Source: an uncultured Muribaculaceae bacterium (lineage in GTDB: Bacteria; Bacteroidota; Bacteroidia; Bacteroidales; Muribaculaceae). Taken from it: a DNA stretch of 64,000 nt. Below the pieces are notes generated by a model. That model was given only the letters and a program-made list of their open reading frames with translations, made no database searches and was not told where the DNA came from. Within the stretch, counting starts at the first letter, position 1; each line of letters starts with the position of its first letter. A program made the translations under genes and the position numbers. Of this stretch, positions 38,030-47,718 are shown piece after piece. Location of the stretch: assembly GCA_934675575.1 (NCBI GenBank), contig CAKUQQ010000006.1, positions 102,437 to 166,436 of the forward strand, written 5' to 3'.

Positions 38030-39385
38030 TCAGTTCGAGCCTGCGTCGCCCGACGATGTGCCACCGCCAAGGCCCGACTTATATCTGATGATGTTTATGT
38101 CGCCCTTCAGCTTATATTTCTTTCCGTCAGCTCCAGTAGCCTGAATCACATAATAATACACACCAGGCTTTACAAGCTTTCCGCCATAAGTGCCGTCCCA
38201 GCCCTGTGAGGGGTCGTCAAGCACTATGATTTGATTTCCCCAGCGGTTATATATCCAGCACTTAAACTTAACGATTGACTTATACGACACTTTCCACACG
38301 TCGTTCACGCCCTCCGATGAGCCTGGAGAGAACACATTAGGGCAAAGCAGCTCCGATGTGCCTATGTTCACCGTATATACATCGCTGTATGTCTCACACG
38401 AGCCGTCGCTGTTGGCACCGAAGAAGCGCCAATAATACGTTCCAGCCTCCTCAAATGTCTGCTCCACCGTCTCGTCGCCAAGTCGCAACTCTATGTTGTT
38501 GAAATCGGCGTCGGTGGCCATTTGCCACTCTTTGTGCACCACAGCATCGGTGGGATATGCCTTGAATGTGATTTTCACCGGTGCAGAGCCACCGAGCGCA
38601 CTCTCGTCTTGCGTGTTTTTCTTTTCGTTGTCCACATCGCGCTGCTCCTGCTCTGCTGTGGCTTTCACATCTACGGCGGCTGTCTCATACACGTCGCTCG
38701 TTGCCACGCGCTCACTCTCGCCCCAAAACTCCAGAAACTTGTCGCCTTTAAGTTCAAAAGTGGTGTTGCAGAGTGGTGCCGGTATCACTATCGTGTTCTT
38801 GAACACATCTTCAGTCTCTTCGGCATTGGTCTGTTCCCATGCCTGGTTTTCATCGCTCCAAGTGAGAGTCTTGTAGCTCAAGTGCATTTCGCGCTCCAGC
38901 GTCTTGCGCACGCCTGTTATCGTGTAATAAGCCATGTCTGAGCCGCTGCCCTCCACCTTGAGTGTTGCCGTTCCACAGTCGCTTGCTGGCTCTGCCGACA
39001 ATCCTTTAAGGCTCAATCTGTGCTTTGAGTAGTCAGTGACCCACAGATATGTCCGTTTTGTGCCCTCCTCTATTATGTAACCGCTGTTTGCCACCACACT
39101 TGGCAGCGTTGTCACATTGCCGGCATGCACCACCCCGTCAATCTCGGTGGCGTAACCGCCTCCACTTTCACCATAGGCATACCATTTAACGGCTGCGTCG
39201 GTAGCGGCCTTATAGCTCATGCTGACTCCAGAGGCCGTGTATAGCACATATATCTTGTCGAGTCCTGTGTTTTTGCTTGGCACTGTCTCAAACACAGGCT
39301 TGCCATTGCCCGAAAACGTCACTTGGGCCTCGGCGGCAAGCAGTCCGGCAAATGCCACCAGCATGGCAACTACTCTCTTATTCAT
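38030..39385 (-). CDS. Secreted protein with gliding-motility/T9SS type B C-terminal domain
   Basis: 451 residues. Signal peptide MNKRVVAMLVAFAGLLAAEAQ. The body is beta-rich, with Ig/fibronectin-like segments such as VKITFKAYPTDAVVHKEW and AGTYYWRFFGANSDGSCETYSDVYTV. The C-terminus is a CHU_C-type sorting domain: CPNVFSPGSSEGVNDVW, CWIYNRWGNQI, GWDGTYGGKLVKPGVYYYV and YKLKGDINIIR. Such domains direct export by the type IX system to the cell surface. An extra tail of about 17 residues (GLGGGTSSGDAGS) follows the domain. An ATG one codon upstream (39388) is also possible. Function unknown. Confidence 0.85.
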   Translation of the reverse strand: MNKRVVAMLVAFAGLLAAEAQVTFSGNGKPVFETVPSKNTGLDKIYVLYTASGVSMSYKAATDAAVKWYAYGESGGGYATEIDGVVHAGNVTTLPSVVANSGYIIEEGTKRTYLWVTDYSKHRLSLKGLSAEPASDCGTATLKVEGSGSDMAYYTITGVRKTLEREMHLSYKTLTWSDENQAWEQTNAEETEDVFKNTIVIPAPLCNTTFELKGDKFLEFWGESERVATSDVYETAAVDVKATAEQEQRDVDNEKKNTQDESALGGSAPVKITFKAYPTDAVVHKEWQMATDADFNNIELRLGDETVEQTFEEAGTYYWRFFGANSDGSCETYSDVYTVNIGTSELLCPNVFSPGSSEGVNDVWKVSYKSIVKFKCWIYNRWGNQIIVLDDPSQGWDGTYGGKLVKPGVYYYVIQATGADGKKYKLKGDINIIRYKSGLGGGTSSGDAGSN

Positions 39386-39453
39386 CATAGCAATGTCTTT
39401 TCTATACTTAACACACAATTAACTGAAAAACCGCACAGAAATTGTCTATCTTG

Positions 39454-39461
39454 CAAATTTA
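39454..39461 (-). promoter_or_regulatory. -7 promoter box of the T9SS-type protein gene
   Basis: TAAATTTG on the minus strand (39461-39454), 68 bases before the start codon; -33 unclear. Confidence 0.55.
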
Positions 39462-39613
39462 GCACAAAAAGTTCAATCCTCATCACCACTCCACCCAATA
39501 TGACGAGCTTTGATTTCTTACGCTCAAATGCGTGCACAAATGCCAAGCTCCATGCACAGCAAAACTTTGCCGATAGTTTTGCGTTTTTTAATGGCGTTTT
39601 TATAGGAAAAGTG

Positions 39614-39621
39614 TAACTTTG
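39614..39621 (+). promoter_or_regulatory. -7 promoter box of purL
   Basis: TAACTTTG, exact TAnnTTTG, 44 bases before the purL ATG. No purine riboswitch-like fold is visible in the short leader. Confidence 0.6.
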
Positions 39622-39665
39622 TGGAATAAAATCAGAATCTTCAAATAATCACGCATAAAATAATT

Positions 39666-42600
39666 ATGATAACATTCTTCAAAAAAGGAGCGAAAATCAT
39701 TTATGGGGTCGATTCCGACCACGCTCTTTCTCCCAAAGAATTAGAAAAGCTCACATGGCTCTTCGACGGAGCCACCGTAGTCAGTGGCACTCCCATACGC
39801 GGCACATTCATCGGGCCGCGTCGCGAAATGATTACGCCTTGGAGCACAAACGCCGTTGAAATCACCCAGAACATGGACATCAAGGGCATTCTGCGCATAG
39901 AGCAGTTCAACGTCGTTAAAACCAAGGAGCCTGAATACGACAGAATGTTGCAACGTGTTTATAACAAGCTCGACAACGACACTTTCAAGATTACCAAGAC
40001 TCCTGACCCAATCGTGTATATCGACGACATTGAGAAATACAACGAAGAAGAGGGTCTGGCACTCAACCCCGATGAGGTGGAATATCTTAAAGGACTTGGC
40101 AAGAAGCTTGGCCGTCCGCTGACCGACAGCGAAGTGTTCGGATTCTCGCAGGTCAACAGCGAGCACTGCCGTCACAAGATTTTCAATGGCACATTCATCA
40201 TCGACGGCAAAGAAATGCCAGTGTCGCTGTTCAAGCTCATCAAAAAGACTACACAAGACAACCCCAACAAGGTTATCTCTGCCTATAAAGACAATGTGGC
40301 GTTTATCGATGGTCCAAAAATCGAGCAATTCGCTCCTGAACACCCCGACAAGCCTGATTTCTTCAAGGTGAAGGAAATCGACTCGGTGATTTCTCTCAAA
40401 GCCGAGACTCACAATTTCCCCACCACAGTTGAGCCGTTCAACGGCGCAGCCACAGGTTCTGGCGGCGAAATCCGCGACCGTCTGGGTGGAGGTCGCGCAA
40501 GTCTCCCCATTGCTGGCACTGCTGTGTATATGACTTCTTATCCGCGCACCGAGGCCAACCGCCTTTGGGAGCTGTGCACCATGCCACCGCGTCCTTGGCT
40601 CTATCAAACACCGGAGCAAATTCTCATCAAGGCTTCCAACGGAGCCTCTGACTTCGGCAACAAATTCGGCCAGCCACTCATTACCGGTTCTCTGCTCACA
40701 TTCGAGCACGAGGAAAACTCCACAAAAATGGCATTCGACAAGGTGATAATGCTTGCCGGAGGCGTGGGTTTTGCCAACAAGCGCGATGCCATAAAAGGCA
40801 CTCCCAAGCCACACGAGAAAGTGGTGCTCATGGGCGGCGACAACTACCGCATCGGCATGGGCGGCGGCGCTGTGTCGAGCGTCAACACCGGCCAATACGA
40901 CAACGCCATTGAGCTTAACGCCGTGCAACGTGCCAACCCCGAAATGCAAAAGCGTGTGGCCAATGTGATTCGCGCCTTGGCCGAAGATAGCGAGAACCCC
41001 ATCATTTCTATCCACGACCACGGAGCTGGAGGTCACCTCAACGCTTTGTCGGAACTGGTTGAGGAAACCGGTGGCAAAATCGACATGTCAAAGCTGCCTA
41101 TCGGCGACCCCACCCTTTCTGCCAAAGAAATCATAGGCAACGAGTCGCAAGAGCGCATGGGCATGGTGGTTGAAGATAAAGACATCAGCTACATCAACAA
41201 GATTGCCGACCGTGAGCGTGCTCCATTCTACGTGGTTGGCGAGACTACTGGCGACGACCGCTTCGTGTTTGAGCAAGCCGACGGTGTGCGCCCCATCGAC
41301 CTGGGCATGAAAGACATGTTTGGCAGTTCTCCAAAAACTGTGATGAATGACACCACCACAGAGCACAAATACAAGGCATTGAAATATGACGCCGACAAAA
41401 TCGACAGCTATCTTGAAAACGTGCTGCAACTTGAGGGTGTGGCTTGCAAAGACTGGCTCACCAACAAGGTTGACCGCTCCGTTACGGGCAAGGTGGCTCG
41501 TCAGCAGTGCCAAGGCGAAATACAGCTTCCGCTCAGCGACTGCGGTGTCGTAGCACTCGACTACACCGGCACTTCGGGCATAGCCACCTCCATTGGCCAC
41601 GCCCCACAAGCCGGACTCATCGACTCGGCCGACGGCTCTGTGCTGTCAATAACCGAAGCACTGACCAACATCGTGGGTGCAAACCTCGCAAACGGCCTAA
41701 AGACCGTTTCTCTCAGCGCCAACTGGATGTGGCCTTGCCGCAATCAAGGCGAAGACGCACGCCTCTATCGCGCCGTGCAAGCCTGCAGTGACTTTGCTTG
41801 CGCCCTTGGCATAAACATACCCACCGGCAAAGATAGTCTGTCAATGACCCAAACCTATGGCAAGGACAAAGTGATAGCTCCTGGCACAGTAATCATCTCC
41901 GCCGCCGGCGAGGTTAAGGACATCAAGAAAACCGTTTCTCCTGTTCTTCAAGACAAAAAGAGCACTATCTATTATATCGACTTCTCTGGCACCGACCTCA
42001 AGCTCGGCGGCTCGGCATTTGCGCAGTCGCTTGGCTTTGTGGGCGACGCAGCTCCAAAAATCAAATCGCCTGAATATTTTGCAGCCGCGTTCAATGCCGT
42101 GCAGAAGCTCGTTGCCACCAACCAGCTGGCAGCAATCCACGACGTCTCGGCTGGCGGTTTGATAACCACCCTTCTCGAAATGACGTTTGCCAACACCAAA
42201 GGCGGCTTGAGCATCAACCTCGACGGTTTCAACGACAACGACCTTGCCAAGGTGCTATTCGCCGAAAATCCGGCCGTGGTGGCACAGGTAACAAGCAACC
42301 ATTGCATCAAGTTTGAAAAGATACTCAACAAAGCCGGCATCAAGTTCTTTGCCATAGGCTCGCCTGTTAAAGAGCGCACCATCACTGTAGAAAACGGCGG
42401 CAAGACCCACACATTCCAAATCGATGCCCTGCGCGATGTGTGGTACAAGTCCTCCTACCTCCTCGACCGCAAGCAAAGCGGCGAGAAATGCGCCAAGCTG
42501 CGTTTTGAGAACTACAAGAAGCAACCCGTACGCATACGTCTGCCAAAAGGCTTTACCGGCAAGGCAGCCGATTTGGGCATAACAGGCTTCACTCACCCAC

Positions 42601-43361
42601 AAAGCGGCATCAAGGCTGCCATAATACGCGAAAAAGGCGTGAATGGCGACCGCGAAATGGCTTACTCGCTCTATTATGCCGGCTTCGACGTGAAAGACGT
42701 GCACATGACCGACCTCATGAGCGGACGCGAAACGCTCGACGATGTCAACATGATTGTGTTCTGCGGCGGTTTCTCCAACTCCGACGTGCTCGGCTCTGCC
42801 AAAGGCTGGGCTGGTGGCTTCGTGTGGAACGAGAAGGCCAAAGCAGCCTTGCAAAAGTTCTATGCGCGCCCCGACACTCTCAGCCTTGGCATCTGCAACG
42901 GCTGCCAGGTCATGATTGAGCTTAATCTGCTTAACCCCGAATTTGCAAGCCGTCCGCACATGGACTTCAACGACAGTCACAAGTTCGAGTCAAACTTCCT
43001 CGGTGTCACAATCCCCGAAAACAACTCTGTGATGTTTGGTTCACTCGCCGGCTCAAAACTCGGCATCTGGGTAGCTCACGGCGAGGGCAAGTTCAACCTG
43101 CCCGAAGGCCCTGAGAGATACAATGTGGTGGCACAATACAGCTACCGCTCATATCCAGGCAACCCCAACGGTTCGCCGCTCGGCATTGCCGGCATTGCAT
43201 CGGCCGACGGTCGTCACCTCGCCATGATGCCTCACCTTGAGAGAGCCATCTTCCCATGGCAATGCGGTTTCTATCCGCAATCTCGCCATGCCGACGAGGT
43301 CACCCCTTGGATTCAAGCCTTCATCAATGCACGCAAGTGGGTTGAGAGCAAAGTAAAATGA
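39666..43361 (+). CDS. purL: Phosphoribosylformylglycinamidine synthase (large form)
   Basis: 1231 residues. Fourth step of purine synthesis, FGAR to FGAM, with glutamine and ATP. This is the single-chain form: N-terminal PurS-like part, FGAM synthetase core (QVNSEHCRHKIF near residue 158; KAETHNFPTTVEPFNGAATGSGG from residue 249; second ATPase-like half), and a C-terminal class I glutamine amidotransferase with the nucleophile cysteine in LGICNGCQVM and the histidine in WVAHGEGKF. Alone between its own promoter and a terminator; purH follows 267 bases later from a separate promoter. Confidence 0.98.
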   Translation: MITFFKKGAKIIYGVDSDHALSPKELEKLTWLFDGATVVSGTPIRGTFIGPRREMITPWSTNAVEITQNMDIKGILRIEQFNVVKTKEPEYDRMLQRVYNKLDNDTFKITKTPDPIVYIDDIEKYNEEEGLALNPDEVEYLKGLGKKLGRPLTDSEVFGFSQVNSEHCRHKIFNGTFIIDGKEMPVSLFKLIKKTTQDNPNKVISAYKDNVAFIDGPKIEQFAPEHPDKPDFFKVKEIDSVISLKAETHNFPTTVEPFNGAATGSGGEIRDRLGGGRASLPIAGTAVYMTSYPRTEANRLWELCTMPPRPWLYQTPEQILIKASNGASDFGNKFGQPLITGSLLTFEHEENSTKMAFDKVIMLAGGVGFANKRDAIKGTPKPHEKVVLMGGDNYRIGMGGGAVSSVNTGQYDNAIELNAVQRANPEMQKRVANVIRALAEDSENPIISIHDHGAGGHLNALSELVEETGGKIDMSKLPIGDPTLSAKEIIGNESQERMGMVVEDKDISYINKIADRERAPFYVVGETTGDDRFVFEQADGVRPIDLGMKDMFGSSPKTVMNDTTTEHKYKALKYDADKIDSYLENVLQLEGVACKDWLTNKVDRSVTGKVARQQCQGEIQLPLSDCGVVALDYTGTSGIATSIGHAPQAGLIDSADGSVLSITEALTNIVGANLANGLKTVSLSANWMWPCRNQGEDARLYRAVQACSDFACALGINIPTGKDSLSMTQTYGKDKVIAPGTVIISAAGEVKDIKKTVSPVLQDKKSTIYYIDFSGTDLKLGGSAFAQSLGFVGDAAPKIKSPEYFAAAFNAVQKLVATNQLAAIHDVSAGGLITTLLEMTFANTKGGLSINLDGFNDNDLAKVLFAENPAVVAQVTSNHCIKFEKILNKAGIKFFAIGSPVKERTITVENGGKTHTFQIDALRDVWYKSSYLLDRKQSGEKCAKLRFENYKKQPVRIRLPKGFTGKAADLGITGFTHPQSGIKAAIIREKGVNGDREMAYSLYYAGFDVKDVHMTDLMSGRETLDDVNMIVFCGGFSNSDVLGSAKGWAGGFVWNEKAKAALQKFYARPDTLSLGICNGCQVMIELNLLNPEFASRPHMDFNDSHKFESNFLGVTIPENNSVMFGSLAGSKLGIWVAHGEGKFNLPEGPERYNVVAQYSYRSYPGNPNGSPLGIAGIASADGRHLAMMPHLERAIFPWQCGFYPQSRHADEVTPWIQAFINARKWVESKVK

Positions 43362-43404
43362 ATTAGTGCGCAGTTGCAACAAACTGCCCGACGATAGCAG
43401 CGCC

Positions 43405-43436
43405 AACGGCCTTCACCATGATGTGTGGAGGCCGTT
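43405..43436 (+). terminator. Terminator of purL
   Basis: AACGGCC / GGCCGTT arms with inner pairs (TTCACCA / TGTGGA region). The tract after it (GCTGTTTCG) is only weakly T-rich. Confidence 0.55.
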
Positions 43437-43524
43437 GCTGTTTCGCGTGCGGCGAGTACGTTTCATTTTTTTGAATTTTTATAATTTATAATTCAAAACT
43501 CTTTAATAATCGTATAGTTTTTAA

Positions 43525-43532
43525 TAATTTTG
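43525..43532 (+). promoter_or_regulatory. -7 promoter box of purH-mre operon
   Basis: TAATTTTG, exact TAnnTTTG, with a leader of about 90 bases to purH that can form GCAGTT/AACTGC and TTGGC/GCCAA hairpins. Confidence 0.55.
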
Positions 43533-43628
43533 CAGTTGAATTAGCAGAGAAACTGCAATTGGCGGTTCGCTATTGCCAACCACCTATGCAGCACTCTTTT
43601 ATATGTTTTCGCATGCTATTCTAAAAAT

Positions 43629-45155
43629 ATGGCAAATAATAAAAAAATCAAAACCGCGCTCATTTCCGTCTTCCACAAAGACGGTCTTGAAGAATTACTG
43701 AAATTACTGAATGACAACGGAGTGAAGTTCCTGTCAACCGGAGGAACACAAAAATTCATCAAGGAATTAGGCTACGACTGCGAAGCCGTTGAGGACTTGA
43801 CTGGCTATCCTTCAATTCTTGGAGGACGCGTAAAAACTCTGCACCCCAAGGTGTTTGGAGGCATTCTCAATCGCCGTGACAACGAGGGCGACAAAGAACA
43901 AATAACAAAATATGAGATTCCAGAAATCGACCTTGTGATTGTTGACCTCTATCCATTTGAGGAAACCGTTGCCAGCGGAGCTTCAGAACAAGACATCATC
44001 GAGAAAATCGACATCGGTGGCATTTCGCTCATTCGCGCTGCCGCCAAAAACTATAACGACGTGGTGATTGTGGCATCTAAAGCCCAGTATGCACCACTCT
44101 ACAAGGCCCTCAGCGAAAATGGCGACGGCACCACCACCCTGGAGCAGCGCCGCTGGTTTGCAAAAGAGGCTTTTGCCGTTTCAAGTGCTTACGACAGCCA
44201 CATATTCAATTATTTCGACAACGGTGAGTTCTCTGCTCTCCGCTATGCTGTCAACGATGCCAAGCAACTGCGCTACGGCGAGAACCCCCACCAAAAGGGA
44301 TATTACTTCGGCAACTTCAACGAGATGTTCACTCAGCTGCATGGAAAGGAAATTTCCTACAACAACATTCTCGACATCGACGCAGCCGTCAACCTCATAA
44401 AAGACTTCAAGGAGACCACATTCGTCATCATGAAGCACAACAACGCTTGTGGCTTGGCTTCGCGCCCAGTCCTCGTTGACGCTTACAAGGCTGCCCTGGC
44501 CGGCGACCCCGTGTCAGCTTTCGGCGGTGTGCATGTCACCAACCGCGAAATCGACGCTGCCACAGCCGAAGAGATGAACAAGATATTCATTGAGGTGTGC
44601 ATAGCTCCAGGCTACACCGACGAGGCTCTCAAAATTCTTGAGCAGAAGAAAAACAGAATTATCCTCGTCATGCACGACTTCAAGCGTCCGGCTCTGCAAA
44701 TCCGCTCAGCCCTCAACGGCGCACTTTGCCAAGAGCGCGACACCCATGTGGAGACTCCAGAGGAGCTCAGACAGGTGACCACCAAAGCCATCACTCCAGA
44801 GCAGGCAGAAGACTTGATTTTTGCCAACATCATCGTTAAGCACAGCAAGAGCAATGCCATTGTGCTTGCCAAAAACAAGCAGCTCATTGCAAGTGGTGTG
44901 GGTCAAACGTCGCGAGTTGACGCCCTGAAACAAGCCATCGAGAAAGCCAAGAACTTCAAGTTCGACCTCAACGGTGCCGTTATGGCAAGCGACGCATTCT
45001 TCCCGTTTGGCGACTGCGTGGAGATTGCCCACAAAGAAGGCATTGACGCAGTGATTCAACCTGGAGGTTCCGTGCGCGACCAAGAAAGTATCGATTATTG
45101 CAACAACAACGGTGTGGCCATGGTCATGACAGGCATACGCCACTTCCGCCACTAA
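43629..45155 (+). CDS. purH: Bifunctional AICAR transformylase / IMP cyclohydrolase
   Basis: 508 residues. Last two steps of IMP synthesis. The N-terminal IMP cyclohydrolase (to about residue 165) has the MGS-like fold with KFLSTGGTQKFI and RVKTLHPKVFGGIL. The transformylase half has KQLRYGENPHQKGYYF and the active-site pair in MKHNNACGLA, and ends GGSVRDQESIDYCN...MVMTGIRHFRH. It stands 13 bases before mreB, so purine synthesis and cell elongation genes share a transcript, an arrangement known from other Bacteroidales. Confidence 0.98.
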   Translation: MANNKKIKTALISVFHKDGLEELLKLLNDNGVKFLSTGGTQKFIKELGYDCEAVEDLTGYPSILGGRVKTLHPKVFGGILNRRDNEGDKEQITKYEIPEIDLVIVDLYPFEETVASGASEQDIIEKIDIGGISLIRAAAKNYNDVVIVASKAQYAPLYKALSENGDGTTTLEQRRWFAKEAFAVSSAYDSHIFNYFDNGEFSALRYAVNDAKQLRYGENPHQKGYYFGNFNEMFTQLHGKEISYNNILDIDAAVNLIKDFKETTFVIMKHNNACGLASRPVLVDAYKAALAGDPVSAFGGVHVTNREIDAATAEEMNKIFIEVCIAPGYTDEALKILEQKKNRIILVMHDFKRPALQIRSALNGALCQERDTHVETPEELRQVTTKAITPEQAEDLIFANIIVKHSKSNAIVLAKNKQLIASGVGQTSRVDALKQAIEKAKNFKFDLNGAVMASDAFFPFGDCVEIAHKEGIDAVIQPGGSVRDQESIDYCNNNGVAMVMTGIRHFRH

Positions 45156-45168
45156 ATTTTAGAAAATT

Positions 45169-46188
45169 ATGGGACTTTTCTCTTTCACACAAGAAATAGC
45201 AGTTGACTTAGGAACAGCCAACACCATCATCATACACAACGACAAGATTGTGATTGACGAGCCTTCTGTGGTGGCTCTCGACACCAAAACAGGCAAACTC
45301 ATTGCCGTGGGTGAGCGCGCCCGCGAAATGCACGGCAAGGTGCACGAGGGCATACGCACAGTGCGCCCCTTGCGCGACGGTGTGATTGCCGACTTCAACG
45401 CTGCCGAAATGATGATTCGCGGCCTTATCAAGAAAGTCAGCTCCAAAAACCATTGGTTCTCGCCTTCACTCCGCATGGTGGTCTGCATTCCTTCTGGCTC
45501 AACAGAAGTTGAGATACGTGCCGTGCGCGACTCTGCCGAGCACGCCAACGGACGTGACGTTTACATGATTTATGAGCCTATGGCAGCCGCTCTGGGCATT
45601 GGCCTCGACGTGCTTGCACCAGAAGGCAACATGATTGTGGATATAGGTGGCGGCACAACCGAAATCGCTGTGATTTCGCTTGGCGGCATCGTCAGCAACA
45701 AGAGCATTCGCATTGCCGGCGACGACCTCACCGACGACATTCAGGAGCACATGCGCCGTGCCCACAACATTCGTGTGGGTGAACGCACTGCCGAACTCAT
45801 AAAAATCAACGTGGGTTCTGCCCTCACCGAACTTGACAACCCACCGGAGGACTACATTGTGCACGGACCAAACCAAATGACAGCCCTGCCTATGGAGGTA
45901 CCTGTGTCATATCAGGAGATATGCCACTGCATCGAGAAATCCATCTCCAAGATTGAGGCTGCAGTGCTCAGCGCACTTGAGCAAACTCCACCGGAGCTTT
46001 ATGCCGACATCGTGAAAAACGGCGTGTTCCTCGCGGGTGGCGGTGCATTGCTCAGAGGTTTGGACAAGCGACTCTCCGACAAAATCGGAATTCCATTCCA
46101 CATTGCCGAAGACCCATTGCACGCAGTGGCAAAAGGCACCGGTGTGGCATTAAAGAACATCAAGCACTTCAAATTCCTCAAGAGATAA
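45169..46188 (+). CDS. mreB: Rod shape-determining actin homologue MreB
   Basis: 339 residues. Forms membrane-bound filaments that guide lateral wall synthesis. The N-terminal amphipathic stretch GLFSFTQEIAVDLGTANT includes the phosphate-1 loop; VDIGGGTTEIAVISLGG is phosphate-2; and VFLAGGGALLRGLDKRLSDK is near the adenosine pocket. First of the five elongasome genes. A hairpin follows it before mreC. Confidence 0.98.
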   Translation: MGLFSFTQEIAVDLGTANTIIIHNDKIVIDEPSVVALDTKTGKLIAVGERAREMHGKVHEGIRTVRPLRDGVIADFNAAEMMIRGLIKKVSSKNHWFSPSLRMVVCIPSGSTEVEIRAVRDSAEHANGRDVYMIYEPMAAALGIGLDVLAPEGNMIVDIGGGTTEIAVISLGGIVSNKSIRIAGDDLTDDIQEHMRRAHNIRVGERTAELIKINVGSALTELDNPPEDYIVHGPNQMTALPMEVPVSYQEICHCIEKSISKIEAAVLSALEQTPPELYADIVKNGVFLAGGGALLRGLDKRLSDKIGIPFHIAEDPLHAVAKGTGVALKNIKHFKFLKR

Positions 46189-46232
46189 CAACTATAGCTT
46201 CATATAAATTATAGTTTCTGAAAAATGTGAAA

Positions 46233-46261
46233 AGAAGACAAGGTTTTGAGCGTTGTCTTCT
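46233..46261 (+). terminator. Hairpin between mreB and mreC (attenuator-like)
   Basis: AGAAGACAA / TTGTCTTCT, a 9-bp perfect stem with 11-base loop, followed by CTTCCATTTC. It lies inside an operon, so partial termination that makes mreB transcript more abundant than mreCD-mrdA-rodA is likely. Confidence 0.6.
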
Positions 46262-46321
46262 CTTCCATTTCTTATAAGAACACAGTTTGTTACATCAGCA
46301 ACTCATTCAGTTTTTTAATCA

Positions 46322-47203
46322 ATGAACAACCTACTGAAATTTTTTCTCCGACATAGTTCGTGGTTCGTTTTCATCTTCTATGTGGTCATCAGCTGCGTGT
46401 TGCTGTTTCAAACAAACCCCTATCAGCAAAGTGTCTATTTGACATCGGCAAACGCCGTCAGCTCGGCAGTTTACAACGGCATAAGCTCCATATCGTCGTA
46501 TTTCAACCTCAAGGACATCAACGAGGATTTGCAGTCGCGCAACGCGCTGCTCGAAATGGAGGTTGTTGACCTGCGCAACCAAGTCAACAACTACCGCATG
46601 CAGATTCCCGACACATCGAGCATTCAGCCGGCTCTGCGCCCCTACAGCTTTGTGGTGGCACACGTAATCAGCAACAGCATTTCCCAAACCTACAACTACA
46701 TCACCATCAATCGCGGTTCTGCCGAAGGCATTGAGCCCGAAATGGGTGTCGTTGACCAAAACGGAGTGGTGGGCATGGTCAATGTGGTGGGCAAGCACTC
46801 TGCGCGCGTTATTTCGCTTCTCAACCCCCACATGCGCCTGTCGTGCAAGGTCAAGAACAGCGACTTCTTTGGCAGCATGGTTTGGGACGGCAAAGACCCG
46901 GAATATGCCATTATGCAGCAGTTGCCCAAGCATGCGCGTTTCGTCAAAGGCGACACTATCATCACAAGCGGCTACTCGGCAGTGTTCCCAGAAGGCATCA
47001 TCGTTGGCACAATCGTCAGCTCCGTCAAGGAGTTGAGCGACAACTTCGTGTCACTCAAAATCAAGTTGTCAACCAACTTCACCCAACTCAGCACTGTGAG
47101 AGCCATTAAAAACCAAAACAAGGCCGAATTCGACGCCATCAAGGCAAGCGACGAAACCGATGCCGACAATCAAGAGGAGGAGGCTCTGAGCAACGGTTTA
47201 TGA
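46322..47203 (+). CDS. mreC: Rod shape-determining protein MreC
   Basis: 293 residues. One transmembrane helix (about residues 13-31), then a coiled coil (about 62-95, LQSRNALLEMEVVDLRNQV) and the periplasmic beta-barrel domains: INRGSAEGIEPEMGVVDQNG and GDTIITSGYSAVFPEGIIVG are the family signatures. The C-terminus is acidic. MreC joins MreB and MreD to PBP2. Overlaps mreD by four bases. Confidence 0.96.
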   Translation: MNNLLKFFLRHSSWFVFIFYVVISCVLLFQTNPYQQSVYLTSANAVSSAVYNGISSISSYFNLKDINEDLQSRNALLEMEVVDLRNQVNNYRMQIPDTSSIQPALRPYSFVVAHVISNSISQTYNYITINRGSAEGIEPEMGVVDQNGVVGMVNVVGKHSARVISLLNPHMRLSCKVKNSDFFGSMVWDGKDPEYAIMQQLPKHARFVKGDTIITSGYSAVFPEGIIVGTIVSSVKELSDNFVSLKIKLSTNFTQLSTVRAIKNQNKAEFDAIKASDETDADNQEEEALSNGL

Positions 47204-47718
47204 CAAAAATAACAATTCAACTTTTTTTGCTTGGCATAGCTCTGATTCTTACGCAGATTTTATTCAGCAAAATCATTTTGTTCAATGTGGCAGTGCCATT
47301 TGTGTTCATCTATGTGATTTTGCGTTTGCCAGCCAGCATGTCGAGCAATTGGATTATGACAATAGCATTCCTTTTGGGACTGTCTATCGATGTTTTCAAC
47401 AACACACAGGGCATGAATGCCCTGGCTTGCGTGATGCTTGGCATGCTGCGCAATCCTGTGCTCAACATGTTTCAGCCGCGTGAAACCGAGCTAAGCAACG
47501 CCGTGCCGTCAATCGACTCAATGGGCGTGGGCGGTTACGCTAAATACATGTCAACCCTTGTTGTCATATTCTGCGCCATGCTGTTCTTGATTCAGGCATT
47601 CACTTTGCACGACATTCTGCTCACCGTCAGCCGCATTGGCGCAAGCAGCCTTTTATCTATCATTTTATTGTTGGGACTCGACACTTTAATGGGCACTCGC
47701 CGTGAGAAAAGATTATAA
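47200..47718 (+). CDS. mreD: Rod shape-determining membrane protein MreD
   Basis: 172 residues with five or six hydrophobic helices and little else, typical of MreD. FVFIYVILRLPASMSSNW and GLSIDVFNNTQGMNALACV match the form found in Bacteroidota. Recognised mainly through its position between mreC and mrdA. Overlaps both neighbours. Confidence 0.92.
   Translation: MTKITIQLFLLGIALILTQILFSKIILFNVAVPFVFIYVILRLPASMSSNWIMTIAFLLGLSIDVFNNTQGMNALACVMLGMLRNPVLNMFQPRETELSNAVPSIDSMGVGGYAKYMSTLVVIFCAMLFLIQAFTLHDILLTVSRIGASSLLSIILLLGLDTLMGTRREKRL

Noticed and set aside
39741..41036. 431-codon open frame on the minus strand
   Set aside because: Antisense to purL, which has all its motifs; no domain in the translated product.
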